A stretch of 64,000 bases of DNA, from NCBI GenBank assembly GCA_033032865.1, contig JAWHQI010000049.1, positions 7,006,001-7,070,000 on the forward strand, given 5' to 3'. Both the position numbers and the translations under genes were made by a program. Positions 33,144 through 45,465 of this stretch are shown one piece after another (positions within the stretch are counted from its first letter, which is position 1; the number at the start of each line of letters is the position of its first letter). The notes under the pieces were generated by a model, which did not search any database, was not told where the DNA came from, and saw only the letters and a program-made list of their open reading frames with translations. This DNA is from Dactylorhiza incarnata. Its lineage: Eukaryota; Streptophyta; Magnoliopsida; Asparagales; Orchidaceae.

Positions 33144-34340
33144 TGGGTGGAACACTGAGATTCTTCCATGGTCACTGCATTTATATGACCTTTTTCCCGT
33201 TCTAGTTGCTGCAGCTGTGACAGTAGCAAGGCCTGAAGCGGGACTGGCTGCATCGTAGTCTGGTTCTGTGGGCACTTAGACTTTATATGCCCTTTTTGTC
33301 CACACTGAAAACACATCGTATCCTTTGACCAACAATGGGAAACATCGTGCCCCTTCCACTTAAATAAGCTAATTCTTGGGTGTGCTTTGAACCGCAAGCA
33401 CCTGGGGCTGCTTCTGAGTGCCCAACCTCTTGAAACACTTCTCGAATGGGTGGCCTGGACGTCCAAAAAAACCACACGCTTCCTTGCCTCCTTTCTTTGG
33501 AGCTGGGCCTGACGCTTAAGGGCTTCCACTATCTTTGGCCTTCCTCTTTTCCTTTTTCAACAAGATGCCACGATTCTTGGCACTATCGGTGGCCTCAACC
33601 TTCAAGGCAGCTTCCACAGCTTCTGAATAACTATCAGATCGGTAAGCGTTGGCTAGTTGCTGGATGTCACTACGAAAACCGCCCAGAAAACGCTTTACTT
33701 TGCCTTCCTCTGTGGCTACCAACTCCAGAGCAAACTTGCTCAACTTGCTGAACTCGATCTCATACTCACCAACCGTGAGTTTCCTTTGCTTCAAATGCAG
33801 AATGTTGTTCATCAACTTGTCTTGCTCTACCGATGACAAGAATTTCTTTAGCAGCATTCCCTTAAATCTTTCCCACAAGCAACCGTCCATGAGACTCGAC
33901 TTTTCCATGATCCACCAGCTATTAGCGAAACCCATCAACTGATAAGCAACGACCATAACCTTTTGACTTGCTGAAATTCCAGAGTACATAAACATCTCCT
34001 TAATAACGATGATCCAGTCATCTAAAGTTACAAATTCAGCCCTACCGTCATAGGTCGGGGGTCCTAATCAATGGAAATGCAAAATGAAATTCATCTCAGG
34101 CGGCAACAGAACAAGAGGCACTAGGGGAGCAGGAGGGACAGGAACACTCTGACCCACCGTATTTTGTTGCCCTAAGGTAGCAGTCAACAACGCCTGCATT
34201 TGCGCTTGCATCTTGACCATCTGCCTCGACAGAGTCTCATTGCTCTAACGCAGCTCCTCAATCATTACCTCACTATGCGCACCTGAAGACTCACCCTCAG
34301 ACTGGGGAGCCGACCTCAATGATTACAGCTTCGGATCCAT
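33128..34340 (-). pseudogene. GYP-1 gag
   Basis: A probable ATG at 34340 (MDPKL) is followed by coiled-coil-like SRQMVKMQAQMQA, PPTYDGRAEFVTLDDW, the main frame 33516-33995 (core fold with LSKFALEL and VKRFLGGFRSDI) and the zinc knuckle CFQCGQKGHIKSKC at about 33290. Stops (for example the sixth codon) and a frameshift near 33520 inactivate it. Confidence 0.85.
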
Positions 34341-35020
34341 CGCCTAAGAATACGAACGAGTGTCCTATCAAGACTTAGCTAAAAGCTAAAATTATTTAAC
34401 TCAAGACAAACCAAACATGTGTAGACACTTACTCTTGCTACTACCTTGCTCTGTGATTTTTTTTATTAATGATGCTATGCTTTAACTTAGGATAATATAC
34501 TATCATCCTTCGACTCTTGTGCATAACATATCTTTGCATGAATGCTTAAATTTCCATTTCAAATCATTTGTGTACGAGTGCCATCATATAAATCTTTAGC
34601 TCGGCACAAGTGCTTATGCGATAATATGATGTGCATGCAGTGCTATGCACTCTAAGAAAGCCTTAATGCAGGTCATGAGCGGCGTACACATGAAATATTA
34701 TGCATCCCATACTACATAATATCACCTGTAATGAAAGGAAATATCTACTAGAACATCCATATGATGATTGTTATGCATCCCATACTACATAACAGTCACA
34801 TGTTGTCATGCCTATGAGAATCCATGTACAAACACATATTATGCATCCCATACTACATAATATGCCTCGTATACTTCTGTCATGCTTATGAGTGTAGTGT
34901 TCATGCTTCAGCCAAGACGTACAGATGACACTTTGGTGTGTGTATGCAATGAATCAAGATTCTAAGAACGAATGGTCATTCGACTAAACCGTCTAACGAA
35001 TCAAACGAGCAACAACCTGC
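34341..35020 (-). other. GYP-1 leader with three hairpin repeats
   Basis: Non-coding, between the primer site and gag. A 22-24 bp unit beginning ATTATGCATCC and ending ACATAAT occurs at 34697-34720, 34771-34792 and 34838-34861. Each can pair ATTATG with CATAAT. This is where packaging or dimerisation signals usually lie; that role is inferred. Confidence 0.7.
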
Positions 35021-35031
35021 CTCTGATACCA
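35021..35031 (-). other. GYP-1 primer-binding site (tRNA-Met)
   Basis: The minus strand reads TGGTATCAGAG two bases from the 5' LTR end. Confidence 0.88.
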
Positions 35032-35033
35032 AC

Positions 35034-35064
35034 TGTCACAACCCGCATTTTCTCAATATATAAA
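35034..35064 (-). repeat. GYP-1 5' LTR, proximal fragment
   Basis: The first 31 bp (plus reading) of the LTR, TGTCACAACCCGC. It ends in ATAAA (35060-35064), the COP-1 target duplication. The LTR resumes at 43007. Confidence 0.9.
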
Positions 35065-36108
35065 TGTTGGGTTTTCTATACCCCTAATAGGATGACATAT
35101 CGAATATGCGTAGCGGAAAAATAACAAGAACAACCCAAAGAGTAAGGATCTTGCAGTTTTCATGATTCAAGAGAATAATCAAGCAAAATACAAAGTACCT
35201 TTGCGGGATTAAGTCAACACTCAACCAAGGTGCTCCAAGATGAAATCGGGTAGACAAAATCTGAGTTCCAAGAACTGAAATGTGTCGGATCCTATATAGC
35301 GATCCACACGAACGATGGAGAACCCCAAAGCCTTGTCGAACAAGGAATGGGTCGGAGAAAGAACGTCCTCTGCGTCCCCATGAACTGCTAGATCCGTTTA
35401 AGGGGAGGCGGCGACTGCCGGCGGCGATTAAGTCAGCGGACGGAACAAGAGCGATCAAAACACTTTCGTCTTCAGCTCTCCAGAAATCGTGAAAAGGCTC
35501 GATCTATTTCGTATATTTCGAAGACCTAATCGCGTACCTTTTATAAGCAAGGTATAAAATTGGCTATCCGCAGACCAGAGGAGAAACAGAACATTTCTGT
35601 CCAGATTTACATTCGTCGAATTCGACTAAACAATATAACCGAATTTGACTCAGATTCGGCAAAACTATTTCGACGAATTCGTCTATATAAATTCGGCTAT
35701 ATAAATTCGGCGAAACCCTTTAGCTGAATTTGTCATTTATTCAACTAAACACTTTAGCCGAATTTTGACTTAGCCGAATTCGTCTAAACCCTTTAGTCGA
35801 ATTCGTCTAAACCCTTTAGCCGAATTCGTCTAAACCCTTTAGCCGAATTCATCTAAATCCTTTAGCCGAATTAACTAGTATAAATCCATTCATTTAAACA
35901 CTTTAAATGATTTCCTTTTGAGACATTCTCAACTTGATTCCAAGCAGTCACAGGATTGGTCCTTCACTCATATCCAATATGAGTAAGGCCAACACAATCC
36001 TTTATCCAACTTCTCAAAACGCTTTTACGTGCGACCCTATAGGCTCATATTGCGTTGGCAGTAAGACTAATTGTTGATTGCTTTGAGATCACCTCAGAAA
36101 CTCCAACA
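35065..36108 (-). repeat. COP-1 3' LTR
   Basis: 1044 bp, TGTTGGGTTTTC to AACTCCAACA in plus reading; the polypurine tract TCAAGTGGGAGAC (minus) adjoins at 36109. A 23-bp tandem unit with core CGAATTCGTCTAAACCC, about five copies at about 35755-35880, precedes (minus sense) the TATA box at 35539-35545. Confidence 0.93.
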
Positions 36109-37070
36109 GTCTCCCACTTGATCATAAAGTATCAACAAAAGTCTCACAAACAATGAGCGGCATCTAGCAATACATCATTTCTACCCAAGCAATAAGAGTT
36201 CATAACTCAATAAGCCTGTCTTAACCAATGTATCAGTGTTGTCATGTCCCTTTGTCCTTTACATCCGGATAGAACTAGAGGCATGGACTGTGTCACCCTC
36301 ATAATTTTTCAATCCCAATATCTTGATCTAGAATAAACTGTCTGAAATTGGTGAGCTCAATATCATATATTGACTCAACCAAGCATGGCCATGCATTTCT
36401 CAGTCTCATTCCATCAAGGGGCCCATGGATGTAACTCCTGTCATACAGGAGGACAAATCCCATTTCTACTCACACACAAACATCCAAATGATTCGTAACA
36501 TACCCAACAACCACCCTTATCGTCAACCTTTCTCAAGAGAAGACTTTAGATGGCATCAAAGTATGCTCTTCCTCACCTGATGAATGCTATGACTTCAGGT
36601 CAAAGGACCACAAACACCATTGTCACTTGAGACCTACTTGTGACACGTTCATATAACAATCCACAAAGTAGTCTCACGGGGGGTCTGTCCAGTACAACTT
36701 GTTCTTAACAAGTACCCATGTGATGACTTGATATCATAATATCATGACCTGTGAGAACCGGTCATCAGTCAACGCACATGCTAGTCTTATGGTCTCATCC
36801 TCGCCCTAAATTTCTAGGATGATACCTCGACCAGGGACCATTTAAGAATGAAGCTTCATTTAAGCATAGATCCTCACATTCAAGTCACGTACTTGAATTC
36901 CTATGGAAGCAAACATTCTAGGGGCATTCATTATGTTAATTAGTCTATCAAATAGAAACGGTTGACATAATAAAATAACTTGCCATAAATGTAAATTGAA
37001 ACATATAGTACATAACACAATTCATCAAATGAATAAACAACCGACAAACATACAATCCACAAGGCTCCCA
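36109..37070 (-). other. COP-1 3' non-coding region
   Basis: About 0.96 kb between the RNase H stop and the 3' LTR, without a gene. Its counterpart in COP-2 (56939-57913) is clearly alignable and similar in length, for example around ATGAC.GGTTCTCACAGGTCATGATATTGTGATATCAAGTCATCAC. It may hold cis signals. Confidence 0.7.
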
Positions 37071-38984
37071 CTAAAGACGATCATTCAGGTATCTAATACC
37101 CATTGATCTAACATGACCATCATGTTTCTTTTGTGCAAGAGGCATTGTTAGTGGATCCGTTGTGTTTTCTTCAGTCGGTACTCTGCAAGTGTTCACATCT
37201 CCTCGATCGACAATCTCTCGAATAAGATGGAACCGCCGAAGTATGTACTTGGAGCGCTGATGAGATCTAGGTTCCTTAGCTTGGGCAATTGCACCGTTGT
37301 TTTCACAGTAGAGAACTACGGGGTCAACAATGCTAGGAACTACATCTAGCTCGCCGATGAATTTCCTAATCCACACAGACTCCTTTGCCGCATTTGCGGC
37401 AGCAATATACTCAGCTTCTGTTGTAGAATCGGCAACTGTCTCGTGCTTGGAACTCTTCCAACTTACAACTCCTCCATTGAGGCAAAATACAAAACCTGAT
37501 TGAGACTTTGAATCGTCCCTATCAGTTTGGAAGATAGCAACTGTGTAACCATTTACAACAAGCTCTTCCTCTCCACCATACACCAAGAACATATCCTTAG
37601 TCCTCAAGTATTTTAGGATATTCTTGACAGCTATCCAGTGACCATCACCAGGATCAGACTAATTCCTGCTCGTAATGCTCAAAGCATAAAAGACATCGGG
37701 TCGAGTGCATAACATTGCGTACATGATTGATCCAATTGCCGAAGCATATGGAATCATCTTCATGTGGTCCTTATCCTCCAAAGATTTAAGACACTAGTCC
37801 TTAGAGAGACTCACACCATGTGATATGGGTAAGAATCCTTTCTTGGACTCAAGCATGTTGAACCGTTTCAACACCTTGTCAATGTATGTACTCTGGGTCA
37901 AGCCCACCAACGTCTTCGATCTATCTCTATAGATCTTAATACCAAGTATGTAAGTTGCTTCACCCAAGTCTTTCATAGAAAAGCAGTTCCCTAGGTTGTT
38001 CTTAACAACTTGCAGGGTCGAAATGTCATTCCCGATCAGCAGTATGTCATCTTCATACAATAACAGGAAGACAACAATGCTCCCACTAATCTTCTTGTAA
38101 ACACAAGGCTCATCTTCGTTCTTGATGAAACCAAACTCTTTGATCTTCTCATCAAAACGCAGATTCCAACTTCGAGAAGCTTGTTTCAATCCATAAATGG
38201 ATCGATTCAACTTGCATATTTTAGTGGCTTCACTTGGAGATTCAAAACCCTTGGGTTGTGTCATGTACACTTCCTCAAGAAGGTTTCCATTAAGGAAAGC
38301 CGTTTTGACATCCATTTGCCAAATCTCGTAGTCATAATACGCAGCGATAGCAAGTAGAATTATGATGGACTTGACCATGGCCACAGGGGAAAAGGTCTCA
38401 TCATAGTCAACACCATGAATTTGCCTGAAACCCTTAGCCACCAGCTGGCCTTTGAATGTTTGTACATTCCCATACATGTCGGTCTTCTTCTTGAAGACCC
38501 ACTTGCACCCTATGGGTCGTACCCCTTCAGGTGGTTCCACCAAGGTCCAAACTTGGTTTGTGTACATGGAGTCCATTTCAGATTTCATGGCCTCAAGCCA
38601 CTTCTCGGAGTCTGGGCCATTCATAGCCTCTTGGTAGGTTGCAGGCTCATCATCATGATCCATAAGAAACACATTACCTATTTGAGTCATGAGAAATCCA
38701 TATCTCTCAGGCTCAAATCTTGGTCTACCAGATCTACGTAGGACTTGTGTTTCTTGAGCAGGTTCTCCAGCTACAACTTCTTGTAGTCCTTGCTCAGGTT
38801 CCAATTCTGGTTAGTTCATTGTTTGTGGCTTTTGAACTTCTTCAAGTTCTACCTTTGCAGTCTTTTTGGATAAGAACTCTTTCTCCAAAAAGACACCAGT
38901 CCTTGCGACAAACACTTTGCCCTCAGACGGTAAGTAGAAGTAGTATCCTTTAGTTTCCCTAGGATACCCCACGAGATAACATTT
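37071..38984 (-). pseudogene. COP-1 reverse transcriptase and RNase H
   Basis: Reverse transcriptase (37794-38804): CKWVFKKKTD, DYDETFSPVA, DVKTAFLNG, SIYGLKQASR and LLYEDDILL, where the usual YVDD reads YEDD. RNase H (37071-37607): DSTTEAEYIA, VLYCENNGAIA (Asp to Glu at an active-site position compared with COP-2), RSKYILRRFH and TDPLTMPLA. Stops at about 37670, 37797 and 38812 are consistent with CAG to TAG or GAA to TAA. Confidence 0.9.
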
Positions 38985-39923
38985 ATCCGATTTGGGTTCC
39001 AGCTTGTCAGGCATTTGACGTCGCACGTATGCCTCACAGCCTCAAATCTTGATGAACGACATACTAGGACGCTTCCCAGTCCATATCTCATATGGTGTCT
39101 TTAGAACCGTTTTCGTTGGAACTCGATTTAGTGTGAAAGCAGCAGTCTCTAAAGCAAACCCCCAAAAGGAAACGGGCAAATCTGCATGACTCATCATCGA
39201 TCGCACCATGTCTAACAAGGTACGATTCCTCCTCTCAGAAACACCATTATGTTGAGGTGTTCCGGGCGAAGTGAGCTGTGATACAATACCACACTCTTTC
39301 AGATGATCACGAAACTCATGACTCAGATATTCACCACCTCGATCAGATCGGAGTGCTTTTATCCTTTTTCCCAGTTGGTTCTCTACTTCATTTTTAAACA
39401 CTTTGAACTTTTCAAAGGTCTCAGATTTGTTCTTCATAAGAAACACGTATCCGTATCTACTGAAATCATCAGTAAATGTAACGAAGTAGTAGAACCCACC
39501 TCTAGCCATAGAACTCATGGGTCCGCATACATCACTATGTATTGTACCCAAGATATCATCAACCCTCTCATTACAACTAGTGAAAGGCGCTTTCGTCATC
39601 TTGCCTAATAAACATGGCTCGCATATCTCAAATGATTCATAATCAAATGAGTCCAGTAGTCCATCTTTATGGAGCTTGGAAATGCGTTTCTCGTTTATAT
39701 GGCCTAAACGACAATGCCAAAGGTACGTAGGATTCGAATCATTTGTTGTTAGTCTTTTAGTATTTTCTACACTATAGATCGGATGGTCTAAGTTTAAAAC
39801 ATATAAACCATTAAACAATTGGGCTACACCATAACAAACATCATTCATAAAAATTGAACAACAATTGTTCTTAATTATAAATGAAAAACCCTTCATGTCA
39901 AGACATGAAATGGATATAATGTT
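38985..39923 (-). pseudogene. COP-1 integrase
   Basis: The frame 39042-39896 shows the zinc domain (LWHCRLGHIN, CEPCLLGK), HSDVCGPM (first Asp), RSDRGGEYLS (second Asp) and QHNGVSERRNRT (Glu). A TGA replaces Trp just after FIKI at about 39041, and another stop precedes the frame near 39928. All three catalytic residues are still present. Confidence 0.9.
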
Positions 39924-41023
39924 TCATGTTATGGTTGGAGCATAATAACAATTATCTAGTTCTATTACAAGCCCAGTGGGCAAAGAAAGACAGTAGACAC
40001 CAACGGCGACGACAACAACTCTTGCTCCATTCCCGACGCGCAGGTCCACCTCCCCTTTACCCAGCATTCTTCTCCTTCTCAGTTCCTGCACATTTGTACA
40101 AATGTGAGAACCGCATCCGGTATCCAATACCCAAGATGAAGGAGCAGAAAGGTTTATCTCTATAACATAAATACCTGAAGTGGAAGTCACACTTCCTTTC
40201 TTCTTTTGCAGATCCTCAATATAGAGGGTACAGTTCCGCCTCCAATGCCCAGCATTACCGTAGTGCTGGCACTTTCCTTCCTTCGCCAGACCTTTCTTTT
40301 TCAGTGTAGAAGATTTGGGATCAAGATGAGACTTAGATCCTATCTTCGTCTTCTTGAATCCCTTAGTCTTGCCCTTGCTTTTATGCACCATCAGTATGGG
40401 GCTAGCAGACTTGACCTTCTTCATATTATTTTCAGCAGTTCGCAACATGCCTAGGAGCTCGGCCAGTGTCTTGTCAATTTCATTCATGTTATAGTTCAAG
40501 ACGAACTGCTCATAACTTCCGGCAACGATTGCAGGATCAGATCCTTGGCCAACTCTTGGCCCATGGGAAAACCCAGTCTTTCAAGGTTCTTGATATACCC
40601 AATCATCTTGAGTACGTGAGTCCCTACTGAGTCTCGAGCTCCCATTTTGCACTGGAATAATGCCTTGGATATGCCAAACCTCTCTTGTCGGGCTTGCCCC
40701 TCGAACATTTTCTTGAGGTGCCCGATTATCTCATAACCACACATGCTCTCGTGTTGCTTCTGAAGCTCAGAAGACATGGTAGCAAGCATGAGGCACTCCA
40801 CATCCAAGGTATCATCCTGATACTTCTTGTAAGCATCTCTATCTGCTCTCGAAGCATTTCCGGTCGGCTCTGTTGGGGCTTCACCTTCCAAGACATAGAG
40901 CTTGCGCTCTTGCCTGAGAACAATTCTCAGGTTCCTGTACCAGTCGAGGAAGTTCGTCCCGTTGAGCTTGTCCTTCTCAAGAATAGCTCTCAGGGACAGG
41001 GTGGAGTGAGATCCACTTGCCAT
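39924..41023 (-). pseudogene. COP-1 gag and protease
   Basis: gag starts MASGSHSTLSLRAI at 41023 and is open to 40496, where a 1-nt deletion (against COP-2) shifts the frame to 40499-39924. The zinc knuckle reads CQHYGNAGHWRRNC, with Tyr for the second Cys. The protease active site DTGCGSH (DTG) follows. The extra eight residues before this Met are probably not translated. Confidence 0.9.
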
Positions 41024-42085
41024 GGAAATTCTACAATGCATTCGCAAAACTTTTAGTACTGTATTTCGAAATACATTTTATATTAATAAGGACTTTTATT
41101 AAAGGCTCCCACTATTTTAATCAAATCGACAACCCTTAATTTCGATTCGAAGAGTTTATGCGAGCTACTCTCTTAGTGGACAAGATCCGTATTTCACCAA
41201 CACAACGAGTCCGCTTTGGCGTTCCTCTCATATTGTGGTTATTTAGGTAGACAACATTTGTCAATTGCATCACTATGCAACTCTTGTATGGTTGGTGAAT
41301 AACTCTTTATTCACATCCATCATATGGAGCATGCCAACCCTATGCCTCTAGGCACTCAACCTTTGAGGTCACCTAGTTAAGTTAGACCCGATGTCGACAG
41401 TGGGATATCATAATTATCCGCTTGCACCCTTACCAAGATAGATTAATGCACCTTGCTTTGGCAAGCCCACACTTCATCGATCGAGGCAGGAAGAGTGTCA
41501 TCCATTGGAAGGCATCCATACACTTAATATTAGATAAGGGATTTTATCTTTCAATAGATGAACATTTCATCGTGATTAACATTTCATCACCATGCACATA
41601 CACAAAGCAAATGCATCCCCTATATGCACATAAAAGGATTATCAACATTTTGATAAAAGGGGGTTAAATCTGAATACTTAGAACACTTCTAAATCTTCAG
41701 ATTTACATGCATTGAATACAGGCAAAGCAACTACACATATGTAGTAGACAAGCTCGTCTCTCATGTCAGATTCAATAATCTAAACATTTGGTTTCACAAA
41801 CAATTTTGAGGGACGGTTACTGCAGAGGAGAAACAACCTCTGAAACATGAAAATCGCAACGCAATCACATGCGTTCCTGGCGGTGTTCCAAGGGGCCGCG
41901 CCCCTGGCGGGGTCTTAGGGGCAGAGCCCCTAACGGGGTCCAAGGGGCAGCGCCGAATTCGTCTAAACCCACCACCAGAAACCACACAAAACCACATCAA
42001 ATGTGATGTTCCAAGAAGAAATCTACACATTTAGAACGCTTCCAAATTTCTAGATTTGCACGCACTTGATCACACAAAACCACAT
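41024..42085 (-). other. COP-1 leader with GC-rich minisatellite
   Basis: A long untranslated leader alignable with COP-2 51962-53009. At 41878-41956 it has about three tandem 26-27 bp units built on GGGGC.GCCCCT, each a strong hairpin; COP-2 has only one degenerate unit (about 52100-52130). No primer site remains. Confidence 0.75.
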
Positions 42086-43006
42086 AAAATCTGAGTTCCA
42101 AGAACCGAAATGTGTCGGCTCCTCTACAGTGATCCACATGAACGATGGAGAACCCCAAAGCCTTGTCGAACAAGGAATGGGTCGGAGAAAGAACGTCCTC
42201 TGCGTCCCCACGAACTGCTAGATCCGTTGAAGGGGAGTCGGCGACTGTCGGCGGCGATTAGATCGGTGGAGGGAATGAGAGCAATCAGAACACTTCCGTC
42301 TTCGGCTCTCCAGAAATCATGAAAAGGCTCGATCTATTCCGTATATTTTGAAGACCTAATTGCGTTCCTTTTATACGCAAGATATAAAATAGGATATCCG
42401 CAGACCAGAGGAGAAACAAAACATTTCTGTCCAGATTTACATCGCCGAATTCGACTAAACAATATAACCGAATTCGACTCAGATTCGGCGAAACCATTTC
42501 GACGAATTCTTCTATATAAATTCGGCTATATAAATTTGGCGAAACCGTTTAGCCGAATTTGTCATTTATTCAACTAAACACTTTAGCCGAATTTTGACTT
42601 AGCCGAATTCGTCTAAACCCTTTAGCCGAATTCGTCTAAACCCTTTAGCCAAATTCGTCTAAACCCTTTAGCCGAATTCGTCTAAACCCTTTAGCCGAAT
42701 TCGTCTAAACCCTTTAGCCGAATTCGTCTAAACCCTTTAGCCGAATTCGTCTAAATCCTTTATCCGAATTATCTAGTATAAATCCATTCGTTTAAACACT
42801 TTAAATGATTTCCTTTTGAGACATTCTCAACTTGATTCCAAGCAGTCACAGGATTGGTCCATCACTCATATCCAATATGAGTAAGGCCAACACAATCCTT
42901 TATCCAACTTCTCCAAACGCTTTTATGTGCGACCCTATAGGCTCATATTGCGTTGGCAGTAAGACTAACTGTTGATTGCTTTGAGATCACCTCAGAAACT
43001 CCAACA
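42086..43006 (-). repeat. COP-1 5' LTR, truncated
   Basis: Matches the 3' LTR from its position 35256 onward. It has seven rather than five copies of the 23-bp CGAATTCG unit (about 42597-42770) and a TATA box at 42369-42375 (minus). Confidence 0.9.
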
Positions 43007-45460
43007 ATCAATATATCATCAGTGTAAGAGAGATTATGAGCCATGAAGCCACGCCATGCAGGAGACAACTGCAGATGCTCAGGTAGTGCTATCTTCACAC
43101 TTTTCTTTATAAAAGACATAAACTTTAATGTTTACAACAACAGTTAAGGTTGAAGTTTTCAAGCACCGCGTCCCTCAGTTTAGTGGATCAACTAGTCCAC
43201 AGATAGGAAAGTATAGATATAGGCAGTGGAAAATACATATTTTACTTTAAGTCGTCCTGCATGAACATGAGAACCCAACTAGAAACCTAAAGATGTGCAC
43301 TTTCGAGATTTAGTATAGATAAAAATGGATATTTTACTCGTTTCAAAATAGAGTGATATTAGTTTGAAAAGATGTAATGTATGAGCAAATATGCAGCTTT
43401 ACTTATATAAAAATATATACTATGCAACCTAGCAAAAATCCTTCCCAGAGAGCATTTGCACTAACAGCAAATTAACAGTATTAGCATAAATGGTAATTAC
43501 AGTCTAACACAACAGAAGGTTATACTGTGGGCGTCAACAAACTGACACGAACCCTTAGTAATGACCAAAGTCAAAAGAATTCAACAACTACCTCTCAGAA
43601 GAGGAAAAGAAAAGCATCTAAAAGGCTGCAAGATCCGGTCTTACTCTGTCTGATCAACTGCTACAGGTCCAAACCTGAGGCATTCAAAGGAACAAAAAAT
43701 CTCAGCACAAAGGCAATTCAATAAAAAAGTGAACGAGGAGAACTTAGTAAGTTCAAAAAGGGTTGCCAACCCAACAGAAAAGAAAATAGCTGCTAAACAA
43801 CATCAAATAAGTAAAGAATGATTATTATCCAAATAGGGAAAGACTTGCACGAAGTGCAGTCAAGATTAAACTTTAACATATACAAAATAAAGATAAGTGA
43901 CAGATTAGCTCAATAAGTGAAATATTTATCCCAGTCATAAAACAGTACTAAGGGGTGGCTATCTTTCCAACACAAACCATTAGACAAAAACATCCAAGGA
44001 ATAAAAGCACTGTGGAGGTGGATTCGCCCACAAAACTAACAGTCTACATGTCCAAGGAAGAAAAACAAGCACTATGGTGGTGGTGCCGGTCCAACCCATC
44101 CAACAGTCCAAACACATCCAACTGGGAGTACACCATCTTAATCCATCTGGCACCACAGGAAAACCCAGAACACTTCCGAGTACAACCCTTACAATAAACC
44201 GTCTTAATGAATTTTCTAACACATACTTGACGAATCTATCTCTAAATACTCGATGAACACTGCTCACTCGATGAATTCGTCGAAATGACTCGACAAACTG
44301 CACTATTTACTCGACGAATTCGTCGTAATGACTCGACGAACTGCACTATTAACTCAACAAATTCGTCGTATACACTCGACGAATTTTACTGATCACTCGA
44401 TGAGTTTCTAATAACCTCTCGAGGGATTTAGGCTAAATTACTCGGCTTATTACACGAAGGGACTTGATGAATCTACTATTCACTCGATGAATTTGCTTAG
44501 AGACTTAGCTTGTCCCCTAGACGAATTGCTAACAATCGACAAATTCGTCGATATTACTCGACGAATTTCGATAACTCTCGACGAATTGTCACTTGACAAA
44601 CTAACCCTAAATCGACGAATTCTGCTAAAATGCCAAAATTTTAGAGAAAAGGAGAGAAAATCAATACCATACATTGCTTGTCTAAAATAATAAGGAAAGA
44701 AGATAATAATAATAAAAAGAAAGCATGACAAAGGGGAATAGTCCACCACTTTCCTCAAACCTCCTCGAAAACTGGTCTCTCAAACCTCCAAGTCCAAGAT
44801 CGGCCAAAAGAAAGCTCCTACGAAGAATTTCTGAAGGATTAGGAAGGTAAACAAGGCTTAAGGCCAAACACTCCAATGCCAAAACCTTACGAAATCGAAC
44901 ATACTCACCACACACACGAAGATCTCGGCGAGATCTTTTCGAGTCAATGCTTAGACAAGGATTTCGCACCCTAGACTCATGCAAAGGCCGAGGGAAGCTT
45001 CACGAACGACGAATTCTTGCGGTTGGTTCAGGTTCAACAGAAATGGGAAGAAGGAAAGGAAATAACCTAACTTCTATTAAAGGCCCTTTTATACTAGGAT
45101 TTAAAAGATTTTTATTTAATATTAATTTGTAATGGTTTTAGACTTAAACATATGATTTGGACAAGCCTAACTCGGATTTTCATGAAAATTGCACCGAAGG
45201 CAAATACTGGTCTTTCAAAACCAGCGACGAAGTCGAAATCAGAGTTTGACGAGCCGATTACGAGCTACAATTTAATTTACTCAATTTATGACCACGAATT
45301 TGGCAATTGCTATAAAAATTAATCATTATAAATTTTCTAATATCTGACTTTTCCTACACTTTGGCAAAACACCGCTAACTTCATGTTAACGTAACGCTCT
45401 TACATCAATATTATACTAAAATATCATTTAATTAAATTATCAGAAATTCAGGGCATTACA
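43007..45460 (-). repeat. GYP-1 5' LTR, main part
   Basis: Continues the LTR after COP-1 and ends GGGCATTACA, followed by ACCAA. The ACGAATTCGTCG array is at about 44220-44630 and TATAAAA (minus) at 45087-45093. Confidence 0.92.
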
Positions 45461-45465
45461 ACCAA

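Larger units (their letters stand above)
35065..43006 (-). mobile_element. COP-1: Ty1/copia element inside the GYP-1 5' LTR
   Basis: Minus-strand order is gag, protease, integrase, reverse transcriptase, RNase H. The target duplication is ATAAA at 35060-35064 and ATCAA at 43007-43011 (one mismatch), and splicing it out restores the GYP-1 LTR exactly. The 5' LTR has lost about 190 bp of its 3' end together with the primer-binding site. Its proteins are close to COP-2. Gene damage includes a 1-nt deletion in gag, a broken zinc knuckle, several stops and a YEDD in place of YVDD. Confidence 0.93.
25396..45460 (-). mobile_element. GYP-1: Ty3/gypsy chromovirus with nested insertions
   Basis: LTRs at 25396-27873 (3') and 35034-35064 plus 43007-45460 (5', split by COP-1). 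Target duplication ACCAA lies at 25391-25395 and 45461-45465. Minus-strand order is primer site, gag with one zinc knuckle, protease, reverse transcriptase, RNase H, integrase and a CR-type chromodomain near 28010-28130. The PPT region AAAACTTC...AGGGGGG and the chromodomain suit the Tekay/Del group. All genes carry stops. TRIM-2 splits pol. Confidence 0.92.

Noticed and set aside
35755..35880. CRISPR-like array
   Set aside because: The 23-bp units are contiguous tandem repeats without spacers, in a plant LTR, and repeat in the partner LTR at 42597-42770.
41794..42030. Gly/Pro-rich ORF in the COP-1 leader
   Set aside because: Composition comes from the GC-rich minisatellite and there is no counterpart in COP-2.
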